Positions 42,298 to 52,283 of a stretch of 64,000 nucleotides of DNA are shown piece after piece (within the stretch, counting starts at the first letter, position 1; every line of letters begins with the position of its first letter). Source of the DNA: Candidatus Eisenbacteria bacterium. Lineage in GTDB: Bacteria > Orphanbacterota > Orphanbacteria > Orphanbacterales > Orphanbacteraceae. Below the pieces are notes generated by a model. It did not search any database and was not told the DNA's origin. It worked only from the letters and a program-made list of their open reading frames with translations. The DNA lies in assembly GCA_016930695.1 (NCBI GenBank), contig JAFGGD010000034.1:62001-126000 (forward strand), in the 5' to 3' direction. The position numbers and the translations under genes were made by a program.

Positions 42298-44682
42298 GTG
42301 CGTGTTTCGGGCTCGCTCCGGAAGCCGGCGCTTTGGGCGCTACTTCCGCTCCTCCTGGTGACCGGTTCGCGGATCCTGTCGAGCCCCGATCTGGGGTGGC
42401 ACATCCGCGCCGGCGAGAGGATCGTTTCGGAGCGCGCGATCCCGAGCACCGACGACTTCTCCTACACGCGGGAGGGGGAACGCTGGTGGGTGAATCAGCC
42501 GCTGGCGGAGGTCCTTTTTTACGGCGTCCACGAGCGGTTCGGCCCGGCGGGGCTCGTCGTTTTCCGCGCGGCGGTGATCCTGGCGATTTTCCTCTCGCTT
42601 CTCGCGACGGCGGGGACGCGAAACGAGACGGCCGCCGCCGCCGCTCTTCTCTTGGCGCTTCTGGCTTCGGTCTCCCATTTCCTGGTCCGCCCTTTCCTGC
42701 TGTCGGCGCTCTTTCTCGCCCTCACCGGCCTCGCGGTGGAGAGGCACCGCCGGCGCGGCGATCGCGGGATTTATCTGCTCGTCCCCCTCTTCGCGCTTTG
42801 GGCGCAGGTCCACCCCGGTTTCCTCTACGGCGCGGGTCTTCTCGGCGCCGCCATGACGGGGGAGTGGATCCGCCGCCGCGTCCCCTTCCTTCGCGGGGAC
42901 CGAAAACCGTTGACGAACGAAGCGATTCGGCGGCTCTGGATCGGCGGCGGAGCGGCGGCCGGCGCGGCGCTCGCCTCGGGCGCGCTCCTGAACCCCTCCG
43001 GAGTGTCCGCCGTGATCCTCCCCCTGGGTTTGATGCGGACCGGTTACTTCTTCACCGTGCTGAACGAGTTCCAGCCCGCCGATCTCTGGCGGGACCGTTT
43101 CTTCTTCGCCCTCCTCTCGGCGGCGGTCTTGTCGGTGTTCCCCCGGCGTCGAAGGGACGCGACGGAGATTCTTTCGATCGCGATTTTCGCCCTCTTCGCC
43201 GTTCGGGCTGTGCGGGTCATCCTCCCCTTCGCGGTGGTGGCGGCGCCGATCGCCGCCCGCAACCTGGCCGGCCCGGCGGACCGCTTTTTCGCCGACCGGC
43301 GCGCCATGGGCCGCGTGTTGCGCTACGCCGCCTCCGCCGGGATCCTGATTCTCGCCGCGTGGTGGTGGCGGAGCGATCCGAACCGTTTCCCCCTCGGCGC
43401 GTCCGGCCCGGACTCGCTCTGGGCGCGGGTGAACTACCCGATCGAGACCTATCGCTTCCTCCGAGAGGAAGAACTCCCCGGCGAGGTGTTTCACCCGGAC
43501 CGTTACGGCGGCTCTTTCATCTGGTACTTCTACCCGGAGCGGAAGTGCTTCGTCGACGGGCGTGTGGAGGTGTACGGAGAGGAGTTCTGGCGGGACGAGT
43601 ATTTCCGCGTTCTCGCCTGCGGCCCCGGTTGGGAGGAGAGGCTCCGGCGTTACGGCGTGAACACGTTGCTGCTGCGAATCGGCACGCCCGCCGGAATGGA
43701 TCGGATCGGCGCGGCGATCCCGGAGAGTCCCGCGTGGGCGCCGGTCGATTTTGATGATTACGTGATGGTGTATGTGCGAAGGGAATCGATCGATCCGGAA
43801 CATCTCGCGCGTATCGAAATAGACGCGGTCGACCCGATGCGCGGCCCCCTCCCGCGGAGCGCCGCGGAGGAGCGGGCCGCCGCGGAGGACCTGGAGAGAA
43901 TGCACCGCCGTTCCGGCGCGGCGAGGCCGCTCTTCTTCCTCGTCCGCCTCTGGGAGAGGCGGGAGGCGTGGGAGAGGATCGCGGACCTCCCCGACGAGGA
44001 CTGGGAGACGCCGGGAAACCCGGCGATACGCGCGGCGCTCCGGAACGCCCGTGGAGAGGCCCGTTTCCGCCTCGGGAGGTTCGACGAGGCGGAGGCGGAC
44101 TGGAAACGCGCCGCCGGCGATCCGTGGGCGTCGCGTAACCGGTCGCTTATCGGCGCCCTCCGGAGGGGGTCCCTCGATCGATACGCCGTGGAGACGCCGG
44201 GGCGCGCGGCGGAGCTGGGGCGTGCGGCGGGTCTCCTCCTCGACGCGGGGAGCGAGGAAGAGGCGGCGCGCCTCCTTCGCGAAGCGGCTCGTCTCGAACC
44301 GCTTTTTTCGGCGCATCGGAACGCCCTCGCCTGGGTACTCCTCGAGAGGGGAGCGGACGAGGCGGAAGCGCTTCGGGAGGCGCGCGAGGCGGTCCGACTC
44401 GATCCGCGCGACGGCTACGCTCGGGGGACGCTGGCGCGGGCCCTCGGCGCCGCGGGCGATCGCGCGGGGGCGGAGAGGGAGATGCGCCGGGCGATCGAGC
44501 TGCTCCCCCCCGAGGCGTACATCATGGCGGCGCGGGAACGGGGGAGGCTCGCCCTCTTTCTACGGGAGAACGGGGACGAGTCTTCCCTGGCCGAAGCGGC
44601 GCTGCTCGCCGCCGAGGCGCTCCGCCTCGATCCGGAGACGAAGGAAAGGGACCAACTGAGCGTTCTCGCCGGCGCCCTCTGA
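42298..44682 (+). CDS. Polytopic membrane protein (GT-C-like) with C-terminal TPRs
   Basis: This 794-residue protein has about ten predicted membrane helices (residues 10-365) and a long soluble region ending in TPR-like repeats (about 570-790). The first loop, SSPDLGWHIRAGERIV then IPSTDDFSYTREGERWW, has the DxGWH and DxFSYT pattern of a GT-C-like family often annotated as a hypothetical membrane protein. It shares architecture with the two other TPR-tailed proteins in this region but is not closely similar to them. The start is GTG at 42298, immediately after the upstream TAG, so it is co-translated with the preceding transferase. Function is inferred; the acceptor and sugar donor are unknown. 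Confidence 0.75.
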   Translation: MRVSGSLRKPALWALLPLLLVTGSRILSSPDLGWHIRAGERIVSERAIPSTDDFSYTREGERWWVNQPLAEVLFYGVHERFGPAGLVVFRAAVILAIFLSLLATAGTRNETAAAAALLLALLASVSHFLVRPFLLSALFLALTGLAVERHRRRGDRGIYLLVPLFALWAQVHPGFLYGAGLLGAAMTGEWIRRRVPFLRGDRKPLTNEAIRRLWIGGGAAAGAALASGALLNPSGVSAVILPLGLMRTGYFFTVLNEFQPADLWRDRFFFALLSAAVLSVFPRRRRDATEILSIAIFALFAVRAVRVILPFAVVAAPIAARNLAGPADRFFADRRAMGRVLRYAASAGILILAAWWWRSDPNRFPLGASGPDSLWARVNYPIETYRFLREEELPGEVFHPDRYGGSFIWYFYPERKCFVDGRVEVYGEEFWRDEYFRVLACGPGWEERLRRYGVNTLLLRIGTPAGMDRIGAAIPESPAWAPVDFDDYVMVYVRRESIDPEHLARIEIDAVDPMRGPLPRSAAEERAAAEDLERMHRRSGAARPLFFLVRLWERREAWERIADLPDEDWETPGNPAIRAALRNARGEARFRLGRFDEAEADWKRAAGDPWASRNRSLIGALRRGSLDRYAVETPGRAAELGRAAGLLLDAGSEEEAARLLREAARLEPLFSAHRNALAWVLLERGADEAEALREAREAVRLDPRDGYARGTLARALGAAGDRAGAEREMRRAIELLPPEAYIMAARERGRLALFLRENGDESSLAEAALLAAEALRLDPETKERDQLSVLAGAL

Positions 44683-44875
44683 CGGCACCCCGGGTCCCCG
44701 TCCCCCTGAAAGCAAGGTAGTGCGCGCCGGGAAGAGAAGAAACTCCCTCGGGAGAGGTCTTTCGATTCTCTCGCTGCCGGACACCTCTTCGCGCATTCCC
44801 GGCCCGGGAAAAGCCGAGGGGGCGAGCGGTCCGCTCGGAGAGCGCCTGGATCGAAAGCTCCGCTCGTCCTCGCCG

Positions 44876-44905
44876 TTGCCTCCCCTCCCGCGACTGTGCT
44901 AATCT
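44876..44905 (+). promoter_or_regulatory. Extended -10 promoter for valS
   Basis: TTGCCT (44876-44881) and TAATCT (44900-44905) are 18 bp apart, with TG one base before the -10 box (TGTGC). A transcript start near 44912 excludes the upstream ATG at 44907 and leaves a short leader with a good ribosome site for the ATG at 44934. The remaining intergenic sequence 44683-44875 shows no gene, T-box or tRNA-like fold. Confidence 0.6.
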
Positions 44906-44933
44906 CATGGCCGTTTCAACGGAGAAGGAGCTT

Positions 44934-47564
44934 ATGGCCACGGAACTTCCGAAAATATACGATCCCTCCGCCGTCGAGAAGAGATGGCAGGAGTTTTGGG
45001 AGAAGAACGACGTTTTCCGGACCGACGAGGGGAGCGGGAAAGAGCCCTTCGTCATCCTGATCCCCCCGCCGAACGTTACCGGTGTCCTGCACATGGGGCA
45101 CGTCCTCACCTACACGATCCAGGATATCGTCATCCGTTTCCGGCGCATGCAGGGGCGGGAGGCGCTCTGGCTTCCCGGCATGGACCACGCGGGGATCGCC
45201 ACGCAGAACGTGGTGGAGAAGATGCTCCGCAAGGAGGGGAAGAGCCGCCACGATCTCGGACGGGACGCTTTCGTGAAGCATGTATGGGATTGGAAGGAAC
45301 GGCACGGCGGCCGGATCTTCCAACAGTTCCGCCGTCTCGGCGCCTCTTTCGACATGAACCGTTTCGTCTTCACCCTCGACGAATCCTACTCCCGCGCCGT
45401 CGTCCGGGTTTTTGTCTCTCTTTATGAGAAGGGTCTCATCTATCGCGGCAACTACATCGCCGGTTGGTGCCCCCGCTGCCACACCGTTCTCTCCGACGAG
45501 GAGGTGGATCACCACGAACGGAAGGGGCGGCTCTGGTACGTGCGCTATCCCCTCGAAGGGGGGGGAGGGGACCTGACGGTCGCCACCACGCGACCGGAGA
45601 CGATGCTCGGCGATTCCGGCATCGCGATTCATCCCGACAGCGAGCGAACCCGGCATCTCAAGGGAAAACGCGCCGTGCTTCCGCTGGTGGGGCGCTCTCT
45701 GCCGATCGTCGAGGACGAAAGGGTCGATCCGGAATTCGGCACCGGTTGCGTCAAGGTGACCCCCGCCCACGATCCGCTCGATTTCGAGTTGGGGAAGACC
45801 CACGGCCTCGAGGAGATCCGGATCCTAAAGGAGGACGCGACCGTCGTCGAGGGGTACGGGGCATACAGCGGCCTTTCCCGGGAGGAGGCGCGTAAGGCGA
45901 TCGTCCGGGATCTGGAGGAGCAGGGGTATCTCGTGAAGACGGAGGACCATCGTCACGCCGTCGGCCGCTGTTACCGTTGCGACACCGACGTGGAGCCCTG
46001 GCTCTCGACCCAGTGGTTCGTCTCGATGAAGCGGCTCGCCGAGCCGGCGCTCGACGCGGTCCGCGACGGCCGGGTGGAGATCTTCCCCGACCGCTGGCGG
46101 AAGGTCTACTTCCATTGGATGGAAAACATTCGGGACTGGTGCGTGAGCCGCCAGCTTTGGTGGGGTCATCGGATCCCGGCGTACCACTGCGTCGACTGCG
46201 GACACGTGATGGTGCGGGAGGAGCGGCCGGAGCGCTGCTCCCAGTGCGCGTCGAGCAACCTGAACCAGGATCCGGACGTGCTCGACACCTGGTTCTCCTC
46301 CTGGCTTTGGCCCTTCGCCACCCTCGGCTGGCCGGACCGGGAGAAGCGCCTGGAGACCTTCTTCCCGAGCCATCTGATGGTGACCGGGAGCGAAATCCTC
46401 TTCTTCTGGGTCGCCAGGATGATCATGTCCTCCATCGAGTTCCTCGGCGAGCCCCCCTTCGCCAAGGTCTACCTGCATGGGATCGTCCGGGATAAGAAAG
46501 GGAGAAAACTGTCCAAATCGCTCGGCAACTCGCCCGACCCGATCGACGTGCTCGACCGCGTCGGCGCCGACGCGGTCCGATTCGCCACCATTTTGAACAC
46601 GCCGCCGGGCCAGGACCAGATCTTCTCCGAAGAGAACCTCGAGACGGGCCGCCGCTTCGCCAACAAGATCTGGAACGCCGCCCGCTTCGCCCTTCCCCAC
46701 CTGGAGGGGGTGAAGGATGCGAATCGGGATCCCGCCGGACTCGACCTGCCGGAGCGGTGGATTCGGAGCCGCCTGACCGCGGCGCAGCGCGCGGCCACGG
46801 AGCATCTCGAGGCGACCCGCCTGAACGAGGCGGCTTACGCCGTATACGATTTCTTCTGGCATGAACTGTGCGACTGGTACCTGGAGATGAGCAAGGGCGC
46901 TCTTTTCGGCGAGGGGGAGGATGCGCCGGTCCGCGAGACCCTTCTGCGTGTCCTTCGGGAAGGCGTGCTGCTTCTCGCCCCCTTCCTGCCGCACCTGGCG
47001 GAAGAACTGGGCGAGCGGCTCGGGATCGATGCGCCCTGCGTCTCCGTCGCCCGATGGAACGACGGCGCGGAGGGCTTCCGAGACGAAGCGGCGGAGAGGG
47101 AGATGGCCGCGGTGGCGGAGTTGGTCACGTCGGTCCGCACCCTCCGATCCGAGTCGAACATCCCGCCGAAGGAAGAGGTTCCCGTAGCGGTCCGCTTTCT
47201 GGACGAAAGCGTGCGCGACGCGGTGGAGCGCTACGGCGATCTCGCGCGCGGTCTCGCCCGGATCGGGTCGCTGGAACTGGGCGTGGCGGAGCGTCCCAAG
47301 GGATCCGTCGCCCACGTGACCGGCGCGCTGGAGGTCTTCCTCCCCCTCGCCGGCCTGGTGGACATCGACAAGGAGAGGCAGCGCCTCGCCAAAGAGGAGG
47401 AGCGCCTCGGCCGCGAGCTGGAAAAGACCGCCCGCAAGTTGATGAACAAAGAGTATCTTTCCAAGGCGCCCCCCGAGGTGGTCGAGAAGGACCGGGACCG
47501 GGAGCGCCGCTTCGCCGAGATGCGCGGCCGCGTGCGGGAGAACCTGCGCGGGCTTTCCGAGTAG
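44934..47564 (+). CDS. valS: Valyl-tRNA synthetase
   Basis: This 876-residue class I synthetase charges tRNA-Val. The HIGH-type motif is PPPNVTGVLHMGH and the KMSKS-type motif is KLSKS in GRKLSKSLGN. The editing domain TTRPETMLGD and the C-terminal coiled-coil (about residues 810-870, KERQRLAKEEERLGRELEK) are present. The ATG at 44934 has GGAGAAGGAG upstream; the in-frame ATG at 44907 overlaps the predicted promoter. Two CxxC-type zinc-ribbon pairs (CPRC, CVDC with CSQC) occur, as in many bacterial ValRS/IleRS relatives. The DUF4139 gene follows after 33 bp. Confidence 0.97.
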   Translation: MATELPKIYDPSAVEKRWQEFWEKNDVFRTDEGSGKEPFVILIPPPNVTGVLHMGHVLTYTIQDIVIRFRRMQGREALWLPGMDHAGIATQNVVEKMLRKEGKSRHDLGRDAFVKHVWDWKERHGGRIFQQFRRLGASFDMNRFVFTLDESYSRAVVRVFVSLYEKGLIYRGNYIAGWCPRCHTVLSDEEVDHHERKGRLWYVRYPLEGGGGDLTVATTRPETMLGDSGIAIHPDSERTRHLKGKRAVLPLVGRSLPIVEDERVDPEFGTGCVKVTPAHDPLDFELGKTHGLEEIRILKEDATVVEGYGAYSGLSREEARKAIVRDLEEQGYLVKTEDHRHAVGRCYRCDTDVEPWLSTQWFVSMKRLAEPALDAVRDGRVEIFPDRWRKVYFHWMENIRDWCVSRQLWWGHRIPAYHCVDCGHVMVREERPERCSQCASSNLNQDPDVLDTWFSSWLWPFATLGWPDREKRLETFFPSHLMVTGSEILFFWVARMIMSSIEFLGEPPFAKVYLHGIVRDKKGRKLSKSLGNSPDPIDVLDRVGADAVRFATILNTPPGQDQIFSEENLETGRRFANKIWNAARFALPHLEGVKDANRDPAGLDLPERWIRSRLTAAQRAATEHLEATRLNEAAYAVYDFFWHELCDWYLEMSKGALFGEGEDAPVRETLLRVLREGVLLLAPFLPHLAEELGERLGIDAPCVSVARWNDGAEGFRDEAAEREMAAVAELVTSVRTLRSESNIPPKEEVPVAVRFLDESVRDAVERYGDLARGLARIGSLELGVAERPKGSVAHVTGALEVFLPLAGLVDIDKERQRLAKEEERLGRELEKTARKLMNKEYLSKAPPEVVEKDRDRERRFAEMRGRVRENLRGLSE

Positions 47565-47597
47565 AACGCAAGGACCCGTCGACGAGAGGAGGGGGTC

Positions 47598-48965
47598 ATG
47601 AGGGCGATCCGTCTGTTCCGAGGGGCGGTCTGGGGGATTCTTTTGCTCGTGAACGCCGCGGCGGCTTCCGGCGAGTCGCCCCGCGTCGCCGTCACCGTCT
47701 ACAATCGGGATTTGGGAGTGGTGCGGGAGAGGCGCGTCATCGAACTTCGCCGGGGGGATGTCCTTTACTCCTTCACCGACGTGGCCGCCGAGATCGATCC
47801 CACGTCGGTTCATTTCCGCGCCGTCGACGGCCGGGGCGATCTCGAGGTGCTGGAGCAGAACTACGAATACGACCTCGTCTCCAGCGACAAGCTCTTCGAC
47901 AAATACGTCGGGAGCCCGGTGGACGTCTTCTTCTCCCGGAGCGGCGACGTTCTCTCCGGCACGCTGCTCGCGCGGCGGGGAGGGCTGATCCTCCAGGACG
48001 CCGGAGGAGAGAGGGTCTCGGTCGTGCTCGGCGATCTTCGGAACGTGGAGATCCACGGCGACGCCGCCGACTTCGTCACCAGGCCGACTCTGGTCTGGAC
48101 CCTTCGAAACGAGAGCGCCGGCGCGAGGACCGTGGAGGTGGAGTACCTCACCGGCGGCATGAACTGGCACGCCGAGTATGTCGCCCTCGCGAACGAAGAA
48201 AACACGACGGTCGAATTCGCCGGCTGGGTCTCGGTGGACAACCGTTCCGGCGCGGACTACGAAGAGGCGCGGCTGAAACTGCTCGCCGGCGACGTGGGAC
48301 GGGCGGATTACGTTCGGGGGGGACGCGCCGAGATGGACGGGGTTCAGTTCATGGCGAAGGCCCCTCAGGTGGAGGAGCGCGCCCTCTTCGAATACCACAT
48401 CTATGAAGTGCAACGCCCCACCACGCTACGGGACAACCAGGTGAAGCAGATCCTCTTCGTGCCCAACAGCGCCGTGCCGGTGACGAAGGAGTACCTCTAC
48501 CAGCCCACCTTCGGTCCGGACAAGATCGGCGTCTATCTCGAGTTCGAAAACCGCGAGGAGCGGGGACTCGGTCTGCCGCTCCCCGCCGGCCTGGTCCGCG
48601 TTTTTCAGGACGACGGCCGCGGCGGTTCGGAGTTCATCGGCGAGGATCGGATCGACCACACGGCGAGAAACGAGAAGGTTCGCCTACGGGTCGGTTACGC
48701 ATTCGACCTGGTGGGAGAGCGGAAGGTGCTCGCCGAGCGGCGGATCGCCGATCGCGTGCGGGAGAGGGATGTGGAGATCCGCCTTAGGAACCGGAAAGAG
48801 GAACCGGTGGAGATCAAGGTGCGGGAGAGGGTCGAGGCGGAGTGGTCCATGGAGAAGGAGAGCCACCCGCACCGCCGCGAGGACGCCGGCACCGCCGAGT
48901 GGGTCGTCGCCGTCGGCGCCGACGAAGAGATGGTTCTTACCTATACCGTTCGGGTGCGCTACTGA
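47598..48965 (+). CDS. DUF4139-domain secreted protein
   Basis: This 455-residue protein begins with a signal peptide (residues 1-25, ending in SG) and resembles the DUF4139 family. The N-terminal part holds VTVYNRDLGVVRERR. The C-terminal part is beta-rich and contains YLTGGMNWHAEYVALA, a family hallmark, and FVSVDNRSG-like strands. Members are widespread exported proteins of unknown function, some described as mucoidy-inhibitor-like. The ATG at 47598 follows GAGGAGGGGG. It sits between valS and a RodZ-like gene with small gaps, so it is probably part of one transcript to uvrB. Confidence 0.8.
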   Translation: MRAIRLFRGAVWGILLLVNAAAASGESPRVAVTVYNRDLGVVRERRVIELRRGDVLYSFTDVAAEIDPTSVHFRAVDGRGDLEVLEQNYEYDLVSSDKLFDKYVGSPVDVFFSRSGDVLSGTLLARRGGLILQDAGGERVSVVLGDLRNVEIHGDAADFVTRPTLVWTLRNESAGARTVEVEYLTGGMNWHAEYVALANEENTTVEFAGWVSVDNRSGADYEEARLKLLAGDVGRADYVRGGRAEMDGVQFMAKAPQVEERALFEYHIYEVQRPTTLRDNQVKQILFVPNSAVPVTKEYLYQPTFGPDKIGVYLEFENREERGLGLPLPAGLVRVFQDDGRGGSEFIGEDRIDHTARNEKVRLRVGYAFDLVGERKVLAERRIADRVRERDVEIRLRNRKEEPVEIKVRERVEAEWSMEKESHPHRREDAGTAEWVVAVGADEEMVLTYTVRVRY

Positions 48966-48979
48966 GCCGGGGGGCGGCC

Positions 48980-49351
48980 ATGGAATCGATCGGCGAAACG
49001 CTGCGCCGGGTGCGTGAGGAACGGGGTATCACGCTGGAACGGCTGGCGGCGGAAACGCGGGTTCGTGTCGAGTTCCTGGCGGCGCTCGAGGAGGACCGGC
49101 ACGAGGTGTTTCCGGCGCGCACCTACGTGGTCGGTTTTCTACGTTCCCTTGCGCGCGCGCTCGGCATAGACGAGGACGAGCTTCTGCGCCGATATCGCGA
49201 AGACCGGGGGGAGGAAAAGGACGCGCCGGTCAGCCTCTGGGAGAATGAATCGGAGGAGCCGGGAGAAGAGAGGAACGCCCGGTGGATCTGGATCGCCGCC
49301 GCGGCGTTCATCGCCCTTCTGGCCGCGGCCTGGCTCTGGTTCGAGCGCTGA
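48980..49351 (+). CDS. RodZ-like helix-turn-helix membrane protein
   Basis: This 123-residue protein has an N-terminal Xre/HTH_25 domain (residues 1-65: [20 protein letters not shown] through [16 protein letters not shown]), an acidic linker and one C-terminal transmembrane helix (about residues 102-120). RodZ proteins link MreB to the membrane; this one is short and lacks the periplasmic domain. It is not next to the mre genes. The ATG at 48980 follows GGGGGGCGGCC, and uvrB begins 1 bp after its stop. An HTH membrane protein with another regulatory role cannot be ruled out. Confidence 0.75.
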   Translation: MESIGETLRRVREERGITLERLAAETRVRVEFLAALEEDRHEVFPARTYVVGFLRSLARALGIDEDELLRRYREDRGEEKDAPVSLWENESEEPGEERNARWIWIAAAAFIALLAAAWLWFER

Positions 49352-49352
49352 C

Positions 49353-51335
49353 ATGCCCTTCGTCCTGAAAGCCGAATACGAGCCGAGGGGGGATCAACCG
49401 GCGGCGATCCGCGAGCTGACCGAGGGAATGATCCGCGGCGAACGGCATCAGACACTGCTCGGCGTGACCGGATCGGGGAAGACCTTCACCATCGCCAACC
49501 TGGTCGCCCGGATCGATCGGCCCACGCTGGTCATCTCTCACAACAAGACATTGGCCGCCCAGCTCTACGGCGAGTTCCGCTCCTACTTTCCGGAGAGCGC
49601 CGTCGAGTACTTCGTCAGTTACTACGATTACTACCAGCCCGAGGCGTACATCCCCCAGACCGACACCTACATCGAGAAGGACGCCTCCATCAACGACGAC
49701 ATCGACCGGCTCCGGCTGCGCGCCACGGCGAGTCTTCTCGAACGCCGGGACACGCTGATCGTGGCGAGCGTTTCCTGCATCTACGGCCTCGGTTCGCCGG
49801 AGGACTTCGCCGCCCTCCTCCTCTATCTGAAACGGGGGGAAGAGGTCGGCCGGGACCGGATGCTCCGCCGGCTCGTGGAGATCCAGTATCGCCGAAACGA
49901 CGCGGTGCTCGAGCGTGCCGCCTTCCGCGTGCGGGGGGACACGGTGGAGATCTGGCCCGCTTACGAGGAGACCGCTCTCCGGGTCTCCCTCTTCGGCGAC
50001 GAGATCGAGTCGATTCGGGAGATCGACCCGATGAAAGGGAGCACCATCCGGGAGCTTCCATACGTGCCGGTTTATCCGGCGCGCCACTTCGTCACCACCG
50101 CCGACAAGATCGAGCGCGCCGTCGCCGGGATCGAGGAGGAGTTGGAGGCGCGCCTCGCCGAGCTCACGCGGGAGGGGAAGCTGCTCGAGGCGCAGCGGCT
50201 CGGCATGCGGACCCGCTTCGACATGGAGATGCTCCGCGAAACCGGCATATGCGCCGGCATCGAGAATTACTCCCGCCACCTCTCCGGGCGGGCGCCCGGA
50301 GAACGTCCGGTCTGCCTGCTCGACTACTTCCCCGAGGACTTTCTCCTGGTGATCGACGAGTCTCACGTCACCATCCCCCAGGTTCGGGCGATGTACAACG
50401 GCGATCGTTCACGCAAGGAGCGTCTCGTCGAGCACGGTTTCCGCCTCCCCTCGGCGATGGACAACCGCCCTCTTCGCTTCGAGGAGTTCGAGGCGATGAT
50501 GCCCCGGACCGTGTTCGTCAGCGCCACGCCTGCGGAGTACGAGCTGCGCCTCTCCGGCGGCGCGCCGGTGGAGCAGCTGATTCGCCCCACGGGGCTCGTC
50601 GACCCGGAGATCGACGTGCGGCCCGTGGAGGGGCAGGTGGACGATCTCCTCGAGGAGACGCGGCGCGTCGCCGAGGCGGGTGAGAGGGCGCTGGTCACCA
50701 CGCTCACCAAGAGGATGGCGGAAGACCTCACCGAGTACCTGACCAAGGCGGGGGTGCGGGTCCGTTATCTCCATTCCGACATCGCCGCGTTGGAGAGAGT
50801 GGAGATCATTCGCGAGCTGCGCACGGGCGCCTTCGACGTGCTGGTCGGCGTGAACCTCCTCCGGGAGGGGCTCGATCTGCCGGAGGTGAGGCTGGTGGCG
50901 ATCCTCGACGCGGACCGGGAGGGGTTTCTGCGGAGCGAGACATCCCTGATCCAAACGGCCGGACGGGCGGCGCGGAACGTGAGCGGGAAGGTGATTCTCT
51001 ACGCCGCCCAAAAGACCCGCTCCATCGAAGCGGCGGTGACGGAGACCGCCCGTCGCCGGGAGCTGCAGAGGCAGTACAACGAGGAACACGGGATCACCCC
51101 CCGCTCGATCCGGAAGAGCGTGGATGAGGTGATGCTCGCCACCTCCGTCGCGGACTCGCGCCGCTCCACCCGCAAGGAGGAGCCGGAGCCGCTCCGTATC
51201 CGCCCCGGCCTCTCCCGAGAGGAACTTCTCGCCGCGCTGGAGGCGGAGATGCTCGAGGCGGCGGCCGGCCTGGAGTTCGAGCGGGCCGCCTCTCTCCGGG
51301 ACCGGATCTTCGAGATCCGCTCGGGGAGCGTCTGA
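49353..51335 (+). CDS. uvrB: UvrABC system protein B
   Basis: This 660-residue protein is the damage-verifying helicase-like subunit of nucleotide excision repair. Walker A is GVTGSGKT near residue 39, the beta-hairpin region is [20 protein letters not shown], and motif II is DESHVTIPQ. The helicase C-terminal region ends with [15 protein letters not shown] domain at the C-terminus (about 620-655) provides the UvrC contact. The ATG at 49353 gives the normal N-terminus [16 protein letters not shown]. It is the last gene of the valS unit. Confidence 0.97.
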   Translation: MPFVLKAEYEPRGDQPAAIRELTEGMIRGERHQTLLGVTGSGKTFTIANLVARIDRPTLVISHNKTLAAQLYGEFRSYFPESAVEYFVSYYDYYQPEAYIPQTDTYIEKDASINDDIDRLRLRATASLLERRDTLIVASVSCIYGLGSPEDFAALLLYLKRGEEVGRDRMLRRLVEIQYRRNDAVLERAAFRVRGDTVEIWPAYEETALRVSLFGDEIESIREIDPMKGSTIRELPYVPVYPARHFVTTADKIERAVAGIEEELEARLAELTREGKLLEAQRLGMRTRFDMEMLRETGICAGIENYSRHLSGRAPGERPVCLLDYFPEDFLLVIDESHVTIPQVRAMYNGDRSRKERLVEHGFRLPSAMDNRPLRFEEFEAMMPRTVFVSATPAEYELRLSGGAPVEQLIRPTGLVDPEIDVRPVEGQVDDLLEETRRVAEAGERALVTTLTKRMAEDLTEYLTKAGVRVRYLHSDIAALERVEIIRELRTGAFDVLVGVNLLREGLDLPEVRLVAILDADREGFLRSETSLIQTAGRAARNVSGKVILYAAQKTRSIEAAVTETARRRELQRQYNEEHGITPRSIRKSVDEVMLATSVADSRRSTRKEEPEPLRIRPGLSREELLAALEAEMLEAAAGLEFERAASLRDRIFEIRSGSV

Positions 51336-51413
51336 TCGTATCGGGGGATGGGGCGGGGGGGCGATCCGGAACGGATGGAACGGCGCGGGGGATCCCGCTA
51401 GACTGGGAGGATC

Positions 51414-52283
51414 ATGAACGGATTTCCGAACGACGCTTATCGCGCTTGCGTGGAGGAGGGCGTGCGCCGCGCCCTGGAGGAGGACCGCGCGGAGGAGGAC
51501 GTGACCACCGCTTCCGTGGTCCCACCGGACCGGGCGGCGTCGGGGCGGGTCCTCTTTCGCAAGGAAGGGGTCCTCGCCGGCGTTCTCCCCTTTGATGAGA
51601 CCTTCCGGATCCTCGGCGGGGGGGTGGAAACCCTTTGGGTGAAAAGAGAGGGGGAGGTCGCGGCGGCGGGTGAAACGGTCTGCCGGTTCAAGGGTCCGGC
51701 GGCCGCCGTCCTTCGAGGGGAGAGGGTCGCCCTCAACTTCCTCATGCGCCTCTCCGGCGTCGCCACGCTTACCGCCTCCTTCGTCCGCGCCGTGGCGGGC
51801 ACGGGGGTCGAGATCCTGGACACGCGCAAAACGACCCCCGGGCTCCGGCTCCTCGAGAAGGGGGCGGTCCGTGCGGGCGGAGGGGTGAACCATCGCATGG
51901 ATCTCTCCGCTCTCGCCCTCATCAAAGAGAATCACATCCGGATCGCCGGCGGGATCGATGCGGCGGTGGAGCGCGTGCGCCGGAACGCCCCCGGCGTCGG
52001 GATAGAAGTCGAGGTGACGAACGAAAAGGAGCTCGAAGAGGCGCTCGCCCTCTCCGTCGATCGGGTGATGCTCGACAACTTCGACCTCGCCGACGTCGAG
52101 AAGTCGGTGAAGCGCGCGCGGCGGGAGAAAAACCCTCCCTACGTGGAGCTGTCTGGAGGGATGACCGTGGAGAAGGCGGCGAAGGCCGCGCTTCTCGGCG
52201 TGAACGGAATCAGCGTGGGCGCCCTCACCCACTCGGCGCCGGCGGCGGACCTTAGCCTTCTCTTCGAGGCGGAGGGGGGATGA
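51414..52283 (+). CDS. nadC: Nicotinate-nucleotide pyrophosphorylase (carboxylating)
   Basis: This 289-residue protein converts quinolinate and PRPP to nicotinate mononucleotide in NAD synthesis. The PRPP/quinolinate motif is DTRKTTPGLR, followed by GGGVNHRMDLS and LIKENHI. The strand-end residues EVEVTNEKELEEAL and MLDNF are also typical. The ATG has GGGAGG 3 nt upstream. A TAGACT box at 51399-51404 is very close to it. No NadA or NadB is in this window. The stop overlaps the ATG of birA by 4 nt. Confidence 0.95.
   Translation: MNGFPNDAYRACVEEGVRRALEEDRAEEDVTTASVVPPDRAASGRVLFRKEGVLAGVLPFDETFRILGGGVETLWVKREGEVAAAGETVCRFKGPAAAVLRGERVALNFLMRLSGVATLTASFVRAVAGTGVEILDTRKTTPGLRLLEKGAVRAGGGVNHRMDLSALALIKENHIRIAGGIDAAVERVRRNAPGVGIEVEVTNEKELEEALALSVDRVMLDNFDLADVEKSVKRARREKNPPYVELSGGMTVEKAAKAALLGVNGISVGALTHSAPAADLSLLFEAEGG

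Noticed and set aside
44683-44933. T-box or tRNA-like leader before valS
   Set aside because: No specifier or antiterminator T-box sequence and no cloverleaf can be formed; a simple extended -10 promoter and short leader fit better.
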